Assembly: GCF_001445655.1 (NCBI RefSeq)
Contig: NZ_LNBE01000005.1
Location: forward strand, 1 to 64,000
Source: Streptomyces roseifaciens
Lineage (GTDB): Bacteria; Actinomycetota; Actinomycetes; Streptomycetales; Streptomycetaceae
Direction: 5' to 3'
DNA length: 64,000 bases
The notes beneath the pieces are model-generated. The model had not been told where the DNA came from. It ran no database searches and saw nothing but the letters and a program-made list of their open reading frames with translations. This document shows positions 1-15,936 of the stretch, piece by piece. The translations under genes and the position numbers were made by a program. Position 1 is the stretch's first letter. Each line of letters opens with the position of its first letter.

Positions 1-21
1 ACGCCGCCGAACAAATTTTAG

Positions 22-67
22 AAAAAGCTCCGGTAGCTGAACCCAGTTCAGCTACCGGAGCTTTTTT
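22..67 (+). terminator. Long perfect hairpin with T-tract
   Basis: A perfect 21-bp inverted repeat (22-42 against 46-66) with a 3-base loop CCA is followed by T residues to 67 and preceded by A residues, so it could act in both directions. It most likely ends a gene lying left of the window. Folding is read directly; the assignment to an upstream gene is inference because that gene is not in view. Confidence 0.85.
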
Positions 68-98
68 ATTTCCACAATGAACTGCGGAGCGTCACGCC

Positions 99-830
99 GT
101 GTTCACGTCCCCCGGAAACCCTCCAGGCATGGGGACAGTGGAGACGCTCACGGCAGCGGGCATCGGTGCAGGTGACGAGGTCGTCGTGCCGTCGTACGCG
201 ATGGCGGACGCGGCCGAGGCGGTCCGTCGGGCCGGAGCCGTGCCCGTGTTCGCGGACATCGACCCGGAGAGCCTCTGCCTGGACCCGGACTCGGTCGCCG
301 CGACGCTCACCCTCCGGGCGGCCGCAGTGATGCCCGTTCACCTCTTCGGCCGCCGCGCCGACCTGGCGGGTCTGCGTGCCGTCGCCGACCGGCGCGGATT
401 GCTCGTGGTCGAGTTCGAGCAGCATGCGCAGTACGAGCCGCCGGCTCCCGTGGACGAGAGCACCAGGCGCAGGTGGGCGAACGCCGCGTACCTGAACGCC
501 AGGCTGCGGGGCGTCGTGACGCCCGCCGTGACCCCGGGCGTTGAGCACAGCTACCACTCCTACGTGGTGCGTGTGCTGGGCAACGGCCGGCCGGACCGCG
601 ATGCGTTCGCACGGGCGGTGCGGGCCCGCGGCGTACGGTGCCACGTGCCCGTACAGACGCCCGTGCACCGACTTCCCTCCTACCGGCGGGACTTGTGGCT
701 GGCCGAGACCGAGCGGGCCGCCGATCAGTGCCTGGCGCTGCCCGTCGACGCCGCCACCACCGAGCGGGAGCTGCACCGCGTCGTGGCCGTGTGCAATGCG
801 CTCGGCGGGCTGGTTCCGGAAGCCGCCTGA
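99..830 (+). CDS. Shortened DegT/DnrJ/EryC1-type aminotransferase-like protein
   Basis: The 243-residue product matches two separated parts of the DegT/DnrJ/EryC1/StrS sugar-aminotransferase fold. The first is the stretch after the usual N-terminus (GAGDEVVVPSYAMADAAEAV, then the VMPVHLFGRRADLAGL region). The second is the C-terminal NAAYLNARL and YHSYVVRV region. Family members are usually about 370 residues. Here the N-terminal segment and roughly a hundred central residues are missing, including the segment that carries the PLP-binding lysine, and the two parts join near residue 107. The frame is intact with normal Streptomyces codon use. GTG at 99 follows GGAG at 86-89; a later ATG at 129 is possible. 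It may be a non-catalytic relic or a repurposed protein. No aminotransferase activity should be assumed. Confidence 0.5.
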   Translation: MFTSPGNPPGMGTVETLTAAGIGAGDEVVVPSYAMADAAEAVRRAGAVPVFADIDPESLCLDPDSVAATLTLRAAAVMPVHLFGRRADLAGLRAVADRRGLLVVEFEQHAQYEPPAPVDESTRRRWANAAYLNARLRGVVTPAVTPGVEHSYHSYVVRVLGNGRPDRDAFARAVRARGVRCHVPVQTPVHRLPSYRRDLWLAETERAADQCLALPVDAATTERELHRVVAVCNALGGLVPEAA

Positions 831-938
831 GAAAAGCTCCTGCAGGGCTCGGCGAGGCACGGCGAGGCTCGGCTTCGACGCCCCGCCCACGTGGTCAAAA
901 GGGCGTACGAACATGGGGTATGCTTTATCTCGTTGCCG

Positions 939-1014
939 GCCCCAATAGCTCAGTCGGCAGAGCGTCTCCATGGTAAGGAGAAGGTCAACGGTTCGATTCC
1001 GTTTTGGGGCTCCA
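939..1014 (+). tRNA. tRNA-Thr (anticodon GGU)
   Basis: The cloverleaf is complete. A 7-bp acceptor stem pairs 939-945 with 1004-1010. There is a D arm with GCTC/GAGC, an anticodon stem TCTCC/GGAGA enclosing the loop ATGGTAA with anticodon GGT, and a T arm AACGG/CCGTT with loop TTCGATT. The discriminator T at 1011 is followed by an encoded CCA at 1012-1014. GGU reads ACC and ACU threonine codons, and ACC is the dominant Thr codon in this genome. A terminator follows immediately. Confidence 0.97.
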
Positions 1015-1017
1015 TGA

Positions 1018-1051
1018 AAGAAGGCCTCCGCCAATTGGCGGGGGCCTTCTT
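1018..1051 (+). terminator. Terminator of tRNA-Thr, between convergent genes
   Basis: A 15-bp stem (1018-1032 with 1037-1051, one G-T wobble) encloses the loop AATT and starts four bases after the tRNA CCA end. Because osaC ends at 1106 on the other strand, the hairpin probably serves both directions. Confidence 0.85.
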
Positions 1052-1105
1052 CGTATTCACGTCCGGTTCACACCCGGACCCGGACCCGAATCCGGGACCG
1101 GATCC

Positions 1106-3781
1106 TCACGGCAGCTCCGGCACCCGCATCGCCAGGATCGCCATGTCGTCGGACGCGGGCTCCGCGGCGAAGCGCTCGACCGCTCGCAGCACCCGGGCGG
1201 CCACCGCCCCCGCCGTCAGCCCCGTACAGGTCGTCAGCAGGTCGGTGAGGCCGTCGTCGCCCAGCATGCGCGTGCCCTCGCGGCGCTCGGTCACACCGTC
1301 CGTGACGCACAGGAGGACGTCGCCCGGTTCGAGGGTGACCGTCTGCTCGTACAGCTCCAGGTCCTCCATGACGCCCAGCAGCGGCTGCGGGTCGGCCGCC
1401 GCTTCCACCGTGCCGTCCTGGCGCAGGCGCAGCGGCAGGGGGTGGCCCGCGCAGACGACCTTGAGGATCGCGCTGCCGTCCTCCTGGGGCCACAGCTCGC
1501 CGTACAGCAGCGTCAGGAAGCGGCTGCGTGCGCCCTCGTCGAGGATGGCGGCGTTGAGGCGCTCCAGGACGGCCGGGCCGCCGTAGCCCTCGCGGGCGAG
1601 GAGGCGCAGGGCGTGGCGGGCGAGGCCGGTGACGGCCGCGGCCTCGGGCCCCGTGCCGCAGACGTCGCCGATGGCGAAGCCGTAGGCGCCGTCGCGGATG
1701 GGGAAGAGGTCGTAGAAGTCGCCGCCGACCTCGTTGCCCTCGCCCGCGGCGCGGTAGATGACGTCGACCTCGACGCCGGGGACGTGCAGCAGCTCCGGCG
1801 GGAGGAGGCTGCGCTGGAGGGACTGGCTGATGGCGGTGCGCTCGCTGTAGAGGCGGGCGTTGTCCAGTGCCAGGGCGGCCCGGCGGGAGAGGTCCTCGGC
1901 GAGCTCCAGGATCTCCTGGCGGAAGTGGTCGTCGGTGGGCTTGCCGAGGGTGAGCATGCCGATGACGCGGTTGCGGGCGACGAGCGGCAGGACGACGGTC
2001 TCTCCGCCGACGGCGGCAGCCGTGGCGAGGGAGGTGCTGGGAGCGGCCGCGTGGCGGTCGCTCTCGGCGATGCCGAGGGTGCGCAGGGAGCCGCGGAGCG
2101 CGGCGGCGTGGGCGGCCTCGGAGGGAGAGGTCCAGATGCGGGCGCCGGGCGTGGGGACGGGGTCCGGCGGGGCGAGCCGGCCGAGGAGGGTCTTGAGGCC
2201 GTCGATGCGGTCCTCGTCCTCGTGCAGGACGTAGGACAGCTCGGGTTCGGATGCGGGGTCGGCCACGGTGTAGACGGCGCACCAGGTGGCGAGAGTGGGC
2301 ACCGTCATCTGTGCCATGAGGGCGAGTGTCTGGTCGCGGTCGAGGGTGCCGGCGAGGAGGTCGGAGGCCTCGACGAGGAAGGACAGGGAGCCGCGGCGCA
2401 GGCGTTCGAGTTCGTTGAGGCGGGCGCGCTCGACGGCGAGTGCGATGCGGTCGGCGGCGAACTGCAGGCGGAGGGCTTCTTCGTTGCTGTAGCGGCCCGG
2501 GGCCTCTGCGGCGACGCCCAGCGAGCCGGTGAGGCGTCCCTCGACCTTGAGGGGGACGGTGACGACGGAGCGCATGCCGGTGTCGTTGAGGAGGGGCACG
2601 GCGCCGGGGAGGACGGCGAGGTCCTCGTGGACGGCGGGCATCCGGGCGGAGCCGTAGCGGCCGGTGCCGGCCTCCACGGGGACGCGGGCGAAGCGCTGGC
2701 GGGCGGAGGGCAGGCCGGTGGAGGCGCGGACCTCCAGCTCGGTCTCGTCGTCGGTGGCCAGCAGGAGGTAGGCGGCGTCGCCGTCGAGCATGTCGCGGGC
2801 GCGCTCGACGGTGCGCTGGAGGAGGCCGTCGAGGTCGTCGGGGGCGGGGGAGCCGATGAAGACCTCGAAGGGGTCGGTGGCGGTGCCCCGGTCGGTGGTG
2901 CCGCTGTCGGATGCGGCGGGAGTGCGCTGCAGGCTCTGCAGGACGGCGCGCTCCTCCTCGCGCACCAGCAGGCAGACGGTGGAGGGGGCGCCCTCGGTGT
3001 CGCGGACGCGGAGGTGGGAGGCGTAGACGGGCGTGATGCGGCCGTCGGCGCCCCTTATGCCGTAGGACCCCTCCCAGCGGGACAGGCGCAGGGCCTCGGC
3101 GATGCCGGTGGAGGTGCCGGGGGTGTGCGGCCAGGCGGCGAAGTCGGTGAGCGGCTTGCCGAGGACCTGCTCGGCGGCGAAGCCGAAGAGGGAGTCCGCG
3201 TCGTCGTTCCAGGCGGTGATGCCGCCGCTGCGGTCGAGCTGGACGACGGCGACGCGGACGCGGGCGTCGGCCACCGGCAGGGCCTCGGTGGGCAGGGCGG
3301 GGCCCGCGGAGCGGGTGCCCGCGGGGCGGTCGGGCAGGTCGAGCTGGAACCACACCTGCTTGTGGGTGGGGGTGTACTCGACGCCCCAGCGGGTGGCCAG
3401 GGCGGCGCACAGCAGCAGGCCGCGGCCTCCCTCGCGGTCGACGCCGCCGATGCGCCGGGCGGAGCTCTGCAGGGGCACCTCGCGCTCCGGATAGCGGTCG
3501 GCGACCTCTACGCGCACGCCGGTGGCGGTGCGCATGCACAGGACGTCCGCGGCGGTGCCGGCGTGGACGACGGCGTTGGTGACGAGCTCGCTGGTCAGGA
3601 CGACGGCGTCGTCGATGATGTCGGGGTGGCCCCAGCCCTGGAGAGTGTCCCGGACGAAGGCACGGGCGGAGGCGACCGAGCGTCCGACCGGCTCGAAGGT
3701 GGCGGCAGCCCGCGCGGTGATCACAGGTCTCCTCGTGTAGGTCTCGGCGATCTGCTCACCCATGTCGCAGCGCCCCTCCAT
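1106..3781 (-). CDS. osaC: OsaC-type multidomain regulator: RsbW-like kinase, PAS, GAF, PP2C phosphatase
   Basis: This is an 891-residue cytosolic regulator. An RsbW-like HATPase domain spans about residues 25-150, with an N-box around [13 protein letters not shown] domain lies at about 175-285 ([16 protein letters not shown]). Two GAF-like domains occupy about 310-650, and a SpoIIE/PP2C-type serine phosphatase about 670-891, with the metal Asp motifs [27 protein letters not shown] and SDDMAIL. It lies divergent to osaA. The domain order and location match S. coelicolor OsaC, known to switch off the SigB response after osmotic stress; kinase and phosphatase ends would act on anti-sigma and anti-anti-sigma partners. 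ATG 3781 is used; Met7 at 3763 is an alternative start. Confidence 0.93.
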   Translation of the reverse strand: MEGRCDMGEQIAETYTRRPVITARAAATFEPVGRSVASARAFVRDTLQGWGHPDIIDDAVVLTSELVTNAVVHAGTAADVLCMRTATGVRVEVADRYPEREVPLQSSARRIGGVDREGGRGLLLCAALATRWGVEYTPTHKQVWFQLDLPDRPAGTRSAGPALPTEALPVADARVRVAVVQLDRSGGITAWNDDADSLFGFAAEQVLGKPLTDFAAWPHTPGTSTGIAEALRLSRWEGSYGIRGADGRITPVYASHLRVRDTEGAPSTVCLLVREEERAVLQSLQRTPAASDSGTTDRGTATDPFEVFIGSPAPDDLDGLLQRTVERARDMLDGDAAYLLLATDDETELEVRASTGLPSARQRFARVPVEAGTGRYGSARMPAVHEDLAVLPGAVPLLNDTGMRSVVTVPLKVEGRLTGSLGVAAEAPGRYSNEEALRLQFAADRIALAVERARLNELERLRRGSLSFLVEASDLLAGTLDRDQTLALMAQMTVPTLATWCAVYTVADPASEPELSYVLHEDEDRIDGLKTLLGRLAPPDPVPTPGARIWTSPSEAAHAAALRGSLRTLGIAESDRHAAAPSTSLATAAAVGGETVVLPLVARNRVIGMLTLGKPTDDHFRQEILELAEDLSRRAALALDNARLYSERTAISQSLQRSLLPPELLHVPGVEVDVIYRAAGEGNEVGGDFYDLFPIRDGAYGFAIGDVCGTGPEAAAVTGLARHALRLLAREGYGGPAVLERLNAAILDEGARSRFLTLLYGELWPQEDGSAILKVVCAGHPLPLRLRQDGTVEAAADPQPLLGVMEDLELYEQTVTLEPGDVLLCVTDGVTERREGTRMLGDDGLTDLLTTCTGLTAGAVAARVLRAVERFAAEPASDDMAILAMRVPELP

Positions 3782-3977
3782 TGCCCTGGCCGGATGCCAG
3801 GTTACTTACCTTCACCGCACAGGCGGAGGCCGGTGCGAACGGATTCCACCTTGGGAGTGCCCGCGGACCGTGTGCGATGCTGCCGAACTGTTATGGCCTG
3901 GCCGGGCCGGGGTGAAACACTGGGAAAGATTGAAGTGGAAGCCCGACGAGGATGATCGACCCTGCGGGAGGGACACG

Positions 3978-9485
<5,508 letters not shown>

Positions 9486-9499
9486 GGAGGAGCCGCACG

Positions 9500-9524
9500 G
9501 GCCGCCCGGCGTTGGCGGGCGGCC
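9500..9524 (+). terminator. Hairpin after osaA
   Basis: A 9-bp GC-only stem (9500-9508 with 9516-9524) with a 7-base loop sits 15 bases after the osaA stop. There is no T-tract, which is common for Streptomyces terminators. It may attenuate rather than block read-through into osaB 217 bases further on. The rest of the gap 9525-9740 shows no other element I can support. Confidence 0.5.
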
Positions 9525-9740
9525 GCTGACCGAGTGTGCGCGAGGACGTGTGGGGACCGGGGATTCGGGGAACCTTCTGGTCCCCCACTACGTTTCTGCT
9601 ACGTGCACAGTGACATCGCGGTGACAGGGTGTGGCGACCGGCGGGGTGCGGCTACCATGACCGGCACAAGGACGGGCGGCGCAAGGGAGTCGTCCCCTGG
9701 GGCGGCGCCCGGTGCACTGCCGGGGCGAGGAGGACGGGCC

Positions 9741-10427
9741 ATGGTGCAGAAGGCCAAGATCCTCCTGGTCGATGACCGGCCGGAAAATCTGCTGGCGCTG
9801 GAGGCCATCCTCTCGGCGCTCGATCAGACACTGGTACGGGCATCGTCAGGGGAGGAAGCGCTCAAGGCGCTGCTGACGGACGATTTCGCAGTGATCCTGC
9901 TGGACGTCCAGATGCCTGGCATGGATGGATTCGAGACCGCGGCGCACATCAAGCGGCGGGAGCGGACGCGGGACATCCCCATCATCTTCCTGACCGCCAT
10001 CAACCACGGCCCGCACCACACCTTCCGGGGCTACGCGGCGGGTGCGGTGGACTACATCTCCAAGCCCTTCGACCCGTGGGTGCTGCGCGCCAAGGTCTCG
10101 GTCTTCGTCGAGCTGTACATGAAGAACTGCCAGCTGCGCGAGCAGGCGGCCCTGTTGCGGCTGCAGCTGGAGAACGGCCAGTCGGGGCGTACGGGCGCTG
10201 CGGCCGCCCAGGAGCCCGCGGGGCTGCTCGCCGAGCTCTCCGCACGGCTCGCCGCCGTCGAGGAGCAGGCCGAGGCGCTCACCAAGCAGCTCGACGAGTC
10301 CGCCGACGCCGCGGCCGTTGCCACCGCCGCCCACCTCGAGCGCAAACTCACCGGCCTGCGGCGCGCGCTGGACGCCCTGGAGCCCGGGGCCGGCAGCGGA
10401 GCGAGCCCGCTGCCCGCTCCCAGCTGA
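9741..10427 (+). CDS. osaB: OsaB-type response regulator with coiled-coil C-terminus
   Basis: This 228-residue protein has an N-terminal receiver domain (about residues 5-122): acidic pair in LLVDDRPEN, phospho-acceptor Asp55 in ILLDVQMPGMDG, and the Lys of YISKPFDPW. The rest is charged helix with heptad character (LSARLAAVEEQAEALTKQLD) and no DNA-binding domain is visible. It therefore probably passes on a signal by protein contact. ATG 9741 has GAGGAGG eight bases upstream; the frame is open further up, but no start there has comparable support. Position directly after osaA identifies it as the cognate regulator of the osmotic-stress system, where S. coelicolor OsaB is required for growth and antibiotic control in high osmolarity. 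Confidence 0.92.
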   Translation: MVQKAKILLVDDRPENLLALEAILSALDQTLVRASSGEEALKALLTDDFAVILLDVQMPGMDGFETAAHIKRRERTRDIPIIFLTAINHGPHHTFRGYAAGAVDYISKPFDPWVLRAKVSVFVELYMKNCQLREQAALLRLQLENGQSGRTGAAAAQEPAGLLAELSARLAAVEEQAEALTKQLDESADAAAVATAAHLERKLTGLRRALDALEPGAGSGASPLPAPS

Positions 10428-10531
10428 CTCTTTGACGCCCTGTCACCCTTGAAAACATTGGGCCACGACACGAACGGGTGAACGCCGGGGCGCGGGTGTC
10501 CCACGCGCCCGGCAACGGTAATCTCGGCTCC

Positions 10532-13312
10532 ATGGCCTCACGTACGTCCGGCAAGGGTTCCCAGAGCGCGGCGGGCACCTCGAAGCAGCGTGCCGGGCGC
10601 TCCGGGGGCGCCGCCAAGAAGGCAGCGCCCAGGCCCGCGGGACGGGCGCCCGCCAAGAAGGCGCCGCCCCGCAAAGCGCCCGCCAAGAAGGCCGCGGCCA
10701 AGCGGGCACCCAAGCGTGCGCCCGCTCCCGCCGGCGGCGTCCGCCGCGTGGGGCGGGGCGTGGCCCACGGCGTGGGCGCGCTGTTCCGCGGCGTCGGCCG
10801 CGGCGCGCGGGGCCTCGATCCGGCCCACCGCAAGGACGGCGTGGCGCTGCTGCTCCTGGGCCTCGCCCTGATCGTGGCGGCGGGCACCTGGTCCAGCCTG
10901 GAGGGCCCCGTCGGCGACCTGGTGACCATGCTCGTCACCGGCGCCTTCGGCCGGCTCGACCTCGTCGTACCGATACTTCTCGGCATCATCGCGATCCGGC
11001 TCTTCCGCCACCCCGAGCGCCCCGAGGCCAACGGACGGATCGTCATCGGTCTGTCCGCGCTGGTCGTCGGCGTCCTCGGACAGGTCCACGTGGCCTGCGG
11101 GTCGCCCGGGCGGGGCGACGGCTCGCAAGCCCTGCAGGACGCGGGCGGCCTGATCGGCTGGGCCGCGTCCAAACCCCTGGTCTTCACGGTCGGCGAGGTG
11201 CTCGCCGTGCCGCTGCTGGTGCTGCTCACCGTCTTCGGCCTGCTGGTCGTCACCGCCACCCCGGTCAACGCCATCCCGCGCCGCCTGCGGCAGCTGGGGA
11301 TCCGGCTCGGGCTGATCGAGCCGCTGCCCGGCGAGTACGAGGCGGAGGACGCCGCCGGCTACGCGGAGTACGCCGAGGACTGGCGCGAGGAGCCCGCCGC
11401 GCGCCCCCGCCGCGCTGCGACGCGACGGGCCGCCGGGGCGGCCGACCCGGAGCGGGCCGAGGAGGAGGCGCTGAACAAGCGGCGCAAGCCGCGGCGCCCC
11501 GCCGGGCAGCCCGTGGAGCCCCCCGCCGGCCGCGAGCCCGACGCGGTCGACATGGCGGCCGCTGCCGCCGCCTCGCTCGACGGGGCCGTGCTGCACGGCG
11601 TGCCGCCCACCCCGCTCGTCGCCGGGCTCAGCAGCGGCATCGTGCAGGACGACGGCGGGCAGCCGGGCGCCGTGCCGGGCGCGCGGGGCCGCGGCCAGGG
11701 GCCGGGCGCCGTCCAGGACCGCACCAAGGGCGTCCCCGACCTCACCCGCGGCGTGCCGGACCTCACCAAGGCCGCGCCCGCCCCCGACGCGGCCCCGGGC
11801 CTGCCCGCGCGCGCCGAGCAGCTCCAGCTCTCGGGCGACATCACCTACTCCCTGCCCACGCTCGACCTGCTGGAGCGGGGCGGGCCGGGCAAGGCGCGCA
11901 GCGCCGCGAACGACGCCATAGTGGCCGCGCTGACCACCGTCTTCTCCGAGTTCAAGGTCGACGCCGCCGTCACCGGCTTCACCCGCGGCCCCACGGTCAC
12001 GCGCTACGAGGTGGAGCTGGGCCCCGCCGTCAAGGTCGAGCGCATCACCGCCCTCGCCAAGAACATCGCCTACGCCGTCGCCAGCCCGGACGTCCGCATC
12101 ATCTCCCCGATCCCCGGCAAGTCCGCCGTGGGCATCGAGATCCCCAACACCGACCGGGAGATGGTCAACCTGGGCGACGTCCTGCGCCTCGCGGACGCCG
12201 CCGGGGACGACCACCCGATGCTCGTCGCGCTCGGCAAGGACGTCGAGGGCGGCTACGTGATGGCCAACCTGACGAAGATGCCGCACATCCTCGTCGCCGG
12301 CGCCACCGGCTCCGGCAAGTCCTCGTGCATCAACTGCCTCATCACCTCGCTGATGGTGCGGGCCACGCCCGACGAGGTGCGCATGGTGCTCGTCGACCCC
12401 AAGCGCGTGGAGCTGACCGCCTACGAGGGCATCCCGCACCTGATCACCCCGATCATCACCAACCCCAAGCGGGCGGCCGAGGCCCTGCAGTGGGTCGTCC
12501 GCGAGATGGACCTGCGCTACGACGACCTGGCGGCCTTCGGCTTCCGGCACATCGACGACTTCAACGCGGCCGTCCGGGCGGGCAAGGTCACTCCTCCGGA
12601 GGGCAGCGGACGCGAGCTCTCCCCGTACCCCTATCTGCTGGTGATCGTCGACGAGCTGGCGGACCTGATGATGGTCGCCCCGCGGGACGTCGAGGACTCG
12701 ATCGTGCGGATCACCCAGCTCGCCCGTGCCGCCGGCATCCACCTTGTGCTGGCCACCCAGCGCCCGTCCGTCGACGTGGTCACCGGCCTGATCAAGGCGA
12801 ACGTGCCGTCCCGGCTCGCCTTCGCCACCTCCTCGCTCGCCGACAGCCGCGTCATCCTCGACCAGCCGGGCGCGGAGAAGCTGATCGGCAAGGGCGACGG
12901 CCTCTTCCTGCCCATGGGGGCGGGCAAGCCGGTCCGCATGCAGGGCGCCTTCGTCACGGAGGCCGAGGTCGCGGCCGTCGTGCAGCACTGCAAGGACCAG
13001 ATGGCGCCGGTCTTCCGGGACGACGTCACCGTGGGCACGGCCAGGAAGAAGGAGATCGACGAGGACATCGGCGACGACCTGGACCTGCTGTGCCAGGCCG
13101 CGGAGCTGGTCGTCTCCACCCAGTTCGGCTCGACCTCGATGCTGCAGCGCAAACTGCGTGTGGGATTCGCGAAGGCGGGCAGACTGATGGACCTGATGGA
13201 GTCGCGGGGCATCGTGGGCCCGAGCGAGGGCTCCAAGGCCCGCGACGTCCTCGTCAAGCCCGATGAGCTGGATGCCGTGCTCGCGGTGATCCGCGGGGAC
13301 GGCGGGTCCTGA
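10532..13312 (+). CDS. ftsK: FtsK/SpoIIIE-type DNA translocase
   Basis: The product (926 residues from ATG 10532) pumps chromosomal DNA through closing septa, in Streptomyces mainly during sporulation. A very basic N-terminal tail (repeated PAKKA/APKRAP) precedes four or so membrane helices at about residues 100-260. A proline- and alanine-rich linker runs to about 440. The ATPase motor follows, with Walker A GATGSGKS at about 590-597 and Walker [14 protein letters not shown]. The C-terminal gamma winged helix ([12 protein letters not shown]...[23 protein letters not shown]) reads polar DNA motifs. No strong ribosome site precedes 10532, so the start is the least certain point; an in-frame upstream start at 10478 exists. 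It is flanked by osaB and a RodZ-like gene, the usual Streptomyces arrangement. Confidence 0.95.
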   Translation: MASRTSGKGSQSAAGTSKQRAGRSGGAAKKAAPRPAGRAPAKKAPPRKAPAKKAAAKRAPKRAPAPAGGVRRVGRGVAHGVGALFRGVGRGARGLDPAHRKDGVALLLLGLALIVAAGTWSSLEGPVGDLVTMLVTGAFGRLDLVVPILLGIIAIRLFRHPERPEANGRIVIGLSALVVGVLGQVHVACGSPGRGDGSQALQDAGGLIGWAASKPLVFTVGEVLAVPLLVLLTVFGLLVVTATPVNAIPRRLRQLGIRLGLIEPLPGEYEAEDAAGYAEYAEDWREEPAARPRRAATRRAAGAADPERAEEEALNKRRKPRRPAGQPVEPPAGREPDAVDMAAAAAASLDGAVLHGVPPTPLVAGLSSGIVQDDGGQPGAVPGARGRGQGPGAVQDRTKGVPDLTRGVPDLTKAAPAPDAAPGLPARAEQLQLSGDITYSLPTLDLLERGGPGKARSAANDAIVAALTTVFSEFKVDAAVTGFTRGPTVTRYEVELGPAVKVERITALAKNIAYAVASPDVRIISPIPGKSAVGIEIPNTDREMVNLGDVLRLADAAGDDHPMLVALGKDVEGGYVMANLTKMPHILVAGATGSGKSSCINCLITSLMVRATPDEVRMVLVDPKRVELTAYEGIPHLITPIITNPKRAAEALQWVVREMDLRYDDLAAFGFRHIDDFNAAVRAGKVTPPEGSGRELSPYPYLLVIVDELADLMMVAPRDVEDSIVRITQLARAAGIHLVLATQRPSVDVVTGLIKANVPSRLAFATSSLADSRVILDQPGAEKLIGKGDGLFLPMGAGKPVRMQGAFVTEAEVAAVVQHCKDQMAPVFRDDVTVGTARKKEIDEDIGDDLDLLCQAAELVVSTQFGSTSMLQRKLRVGFAKAGRLMDLMESRGIVGPSEGSKARDVLVKPDELDAVLAVIRGDGGS

Positions 13313-13510
13313 CGGCGCCGAAGATTCCTGCCCAACCGTTTCTCTCGGCGGCGTGTCGAGTTGAGAAAGGGGGGCGGTCCGATGTTCCACCGTCGGCGCC
13401 GCAGAGTCATCTGATGGCGTACAAAGTCCGGCTTCCCGCTTGCCCGCGGCTTTCGTATCCCCCCTAGACTGAACTCCCAGCAGGTGGCTACACGCTCGAA
13501 AGGCGCCCAC

Positions 13511-14332
13511 GTGTCCATCGGCAACTCCTCCGCAGACGCAGAAGCAGATGACCGGCCGTCGATCGGCCGGGCTCTCCAGCAGGCCCGTATCAGCGCCGGA
13601 CTGACCGTCGACGAGGTCAGCTCCACCACCCGCGTGCGCATCCCGATCCTGCACGCGATCGAACAGGACGACTTCTCGCGCTGCGGCGGAGACGTCTACG
13701 CACGTGGGCACATCCGCACCCTGGCGGTCACCGTCGGCCTCGATCCGGCCGAGCTGCTCGCGCGCTACGACGCCGAGCGCGGCGGGCGCCCCGCGCCGAC
13801 CCCCGCGGCACCCGTCTTCGACGCCGAGCGCATCCGCCCCGAGCCCCGCCGGCCCAACTGGACGGCGGCGATGGTCGCCGCGATCGTGGCCGTCGTCGGC
13901 TTCGTCGGCTTCACGCTCTTCAACGGCGGCGCCAAGAGCACCAACGGCTCCGTCGCCGCGGACTCGCCCTCCGCCAAGCCCTCCGCCTCGCCGAGCCGGA
14001 AGCTGCCCTCGGGCAAGCCGGCCGACCCGAAGGCGGAGCCCTCGGGCAAGGCCATCGCCGGGGCGCCGGCCAACAAGGTCACCGTCAAGCTCGCCGCCGA
14101 GAACGGCCAGACCTGGATGTCCGCCAAGGATCACAACGGCAGACTGCTGGAGGAGGGCGTCCTCAAGCAGGGCGATTCCAAGACCTTCACCGACAACACC
14201 CGGATCGATCTTGTTCTCGGCAACGCCGGGGCCGTTCGGCTGTTCGTGAACGGCAAGGAAGTCAAGAATGTCGGCGACAAGGGCCAGGTCCAGCGCCTCA
14301 GCTACACCAAGGGAGACCCCGTAGCGGGCTGA
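13511..14332 (+). CDS. RodZ-like HTH and DUF4115 membrane protein
   Basis: The 273-residue product starts with a Cro/RodZ-type helix-turn-helix (about residues 15-85; IGRALQQARISAGLTVDEVSS, then the typical RodZ VYARGHIRTLA). One membrane helix follows at about 110-130 (WTAAMVAAIVAVVGFVGFTL), then a Pro/Ser/Lys-rich spacer and an extracellular beta domain of the DUF4115/RodZ C-terminal type (KLAAENGQTWMS...LVLGNAGAVRLFVNGKEV). GTG 13511 follows AAAGG at 13499-13503; an earlier GTG at 13484 is possible. By family it is probably a morphology or envelope scaffold, but in Streptomyces the role is not settled. It lies in the same direction between ftsK and rimO. The 198-base gap before it holds no clear element. 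Confidence 0.8.
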   Translation: MSIGNSSADAEADDRPSIGRALQQARISAGLTVDEVSSTTRVRIPILHAIEQDDFSRCGGDVYARGHIRTLAVTVGLDPAELLARYDAERGGRPAPTPAAPVFDAERIRPEPRRPNWTAAMVAAIVAVVGFVGFTLFNGGAKSTNGSVAADSPSAKPSASPSRKLPSGKPADPKAEPSGKAIAGAPANKVTVKLAAENGQTWMSAKDHNGRLLEEGVLKQGDSKTFTDNTRIDLVLGNAGAVRLFVNGKEVKNVGDKGQVQRLSYTKGDPVAG

Positions 14333-14460
14333 CCTGCGGCGGAAGGCGGGCGCGGACGGCTGGGGGACGCGCCCCCTGGTGATCGTTCTCTCGTGGCCCA
14401 CCGGCCTCGCCGGGAGCCTCGGCAGCGGATGCGGCTCCGGGACAAAGTAGGCTGAGCCCT

Positions 14461-15936
14461 ATGCCCGAACGCCGTACCGTCGCTCTTGTCACACTTGGCT
14501 GCGCCCGTAACGAGGTGGACTCGGAGGAGCTGGCAGGCCGCTTGGCGGCGGATGGCTGGGACCTCGTGGAGGACGCCGCCGACGCCGATGTGGCCGTCGT
14601 CAACACCTGTGGCTTCGTCGAGGCCGCGAAGAAGGACTCCGTCGACGCCCTCCTGGAGGCCAACGACCTCAAGGACCAGGGGCGCACCCAGGCCGTGGTC
14701 GCCGTCGGCTGCATGGCCGAGCGGTACGGCAAGGAGCTCGCCGAGGCGCTGCCCGAGGCCGACGGCGTGCTCGGCTTCGACGACTACGCCGACATCTCCG
14801 ACCGGCTCCAGACCATCCTCTCCGGCGGCGTCCACGCCTCCCACACCCCGCGCGACCGCCGCAAGCTGCTGCCGATCAGCCCCGCCGAGCGGCAGAGCGC
14901 CGATGTGGCCCTCCCGGGGCACGCCCAGGACACCCCTCCCGACGACCTGCCCGAGGGCGTGGCGCCGGCCTCCGGGCCGCGCGCGCCGCTGCGCCGCCGG
15001 CTGGAGTCCAGCCCCGTCGCGTCCGTGAAGCTCGCCTCCGGCTGCGACCGGCGGTGCTCCTTCTGCGCGATCCCCTCCTTCCGAGGCTCCTTCATCTCCC
15101 GCCGCCCCTCCGACGTGCTGGGCGAGACGCGCTGGCTCGCGGAGCAGGGCGTGAAGGAGGTCATGCTGGTCTCGGAGAACAACACCTCCTACGGCAAGGA
15201 CCTCGGCGACATCCGCCTGCTGGAGACGCTGCTGCCCGAGCTGGCGGCCGTCGACGGCCTGGAGCGCATCCGGGTCAGCTACCTGCAGCCGGCGGAGATG
15301 CGGCCGGGTCTCATCGACGTGCTGACCTCCACCGAGAAGGTCGCGCCCTACTTCGACCTGTCCTTCCAGCACTCGGCCCCCGGCGTGCTGCGCGCCATGC
15401 GCCGCTTCGGCGACACCGACCGCTTCCTGGAGCTGCTCGACCAGATCCGGGCCAAGGCCCCGCAGGCCGGCGCCCGCTCCAACTTCATCGTCGGCTTCCC
15501 CGGTGAGACCGAGGAGGACGTCGCTGAGCTGGAACGTTTCCTGACCGGAGCCCGCCTGGACGCCATCGGCGTCTTCGGCTACTCCGACGAGGACGGCACC
15601 GAAGCGGCCACCTACGACCACAAGCTCGACGCCGAGACCGTCGCCGAGCGCCTCGCGCACATCTCCCGGCTCGCCGAGGAGCTCACCGCGCAGCGCGCGG
15701 AGGAGCGGATCGGAGAGACCATTGAGGTGATGGTCGACCGTGTGGACGAGGAGGACGGCGTGATCGGCCGGGCCGCGCACCAGGCGCCCGAGACCGACGG
15801 CCAGGTCCTGCTCGGCGCCGGCCCGGACCTCGTCCCCGGCCGTATGGTCGTGGCCAAGGTGGTGGCGAGCGAGGGTGTCGACCTCGTCGCCGAACCGCTC
15901 GGCGACGGAGGGTGTACCGAGGAGGCGGGCAGATGA
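14461..15936 (+). CDS. rimO: Ribosomal protein S12 methylthiotransferase RimO
   Basis: RimO adds a methylthio group to an aspartate of ribosomal protein S12. The 491-residue protein has the UPF0004 domain with cluster cysteines Cys14 ([11 protein letters not shown]), Cys50 (NTCGF) and Cys84 (GCMAER). The radical-SAM domain has Cys195, Cys199 and Cys202 (GCDRRCSFC), and a TRAM domain closes the C-terminus. The [10 protein letters not shown] signature separates it from MiaB, which is encoded at 39423 with YGCQMN. A Pro-rich insert around residues 145-180 precedes the radical-SAM domain. ATG 14461 is the only suitable start. The gene overlaps pgsA by 4 bases (ATGA), so translation is probably coupled. 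Confidence 0.95.
   Translation: MPERRTVALVTLGCARNEVDSEELAGRLAADGWDLVEDAADADVAVVNTCGFVEAAKKDSVDALLEANDLKDQGRTQAVVAVGCMAERYGKELAEALPEADGVLGFDDYADISDRLQTILSGGVHASHTPRDRRKLLPISPAERQSADVALPGHAQDTPPDDLPEGVAPASGPRAPLRRRLESSPVASVKLASGCDRRCSFCAIPSFRGSFISRRPSDVLGETRWLAEQGVKEVMLVSENNTSYGKDLGDIRLLETLLPELAAVDGLERIRVSYLQPAEMRPGLIDVLTSTEKVAPYFDLSFQHSAPGVLRAMRRFGDTDRFLELLDQIRAKAPQAGARSNFIVGFPGETEEDVAELERFLTGARLDAIGVFGYSDEDGTEAATYDHKLDAETVAERLAHISRLAEELTAQRAEERIGETIEVMVDRVDEEDGVIGRAAHQAPETDGQVLLGAGPDLVPGRMVVAKVVASEGVDLVAEPLGDGGCTEEAGR

Noticed and set aside
1004..3955. 983-codon open frame on the plus strand
   Set aside because: It lies opposite osaC; its translation is Gly/Val/Asp-rich low complexity, typical of an antisense frame over high-GC coding DNA, and it has no domain signature.
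13313..13510. Possible terminator after ftsK
   Set aside because: Only a short TTTCTC/GAGAAA pairing across a long loop is visible; too weak to report.
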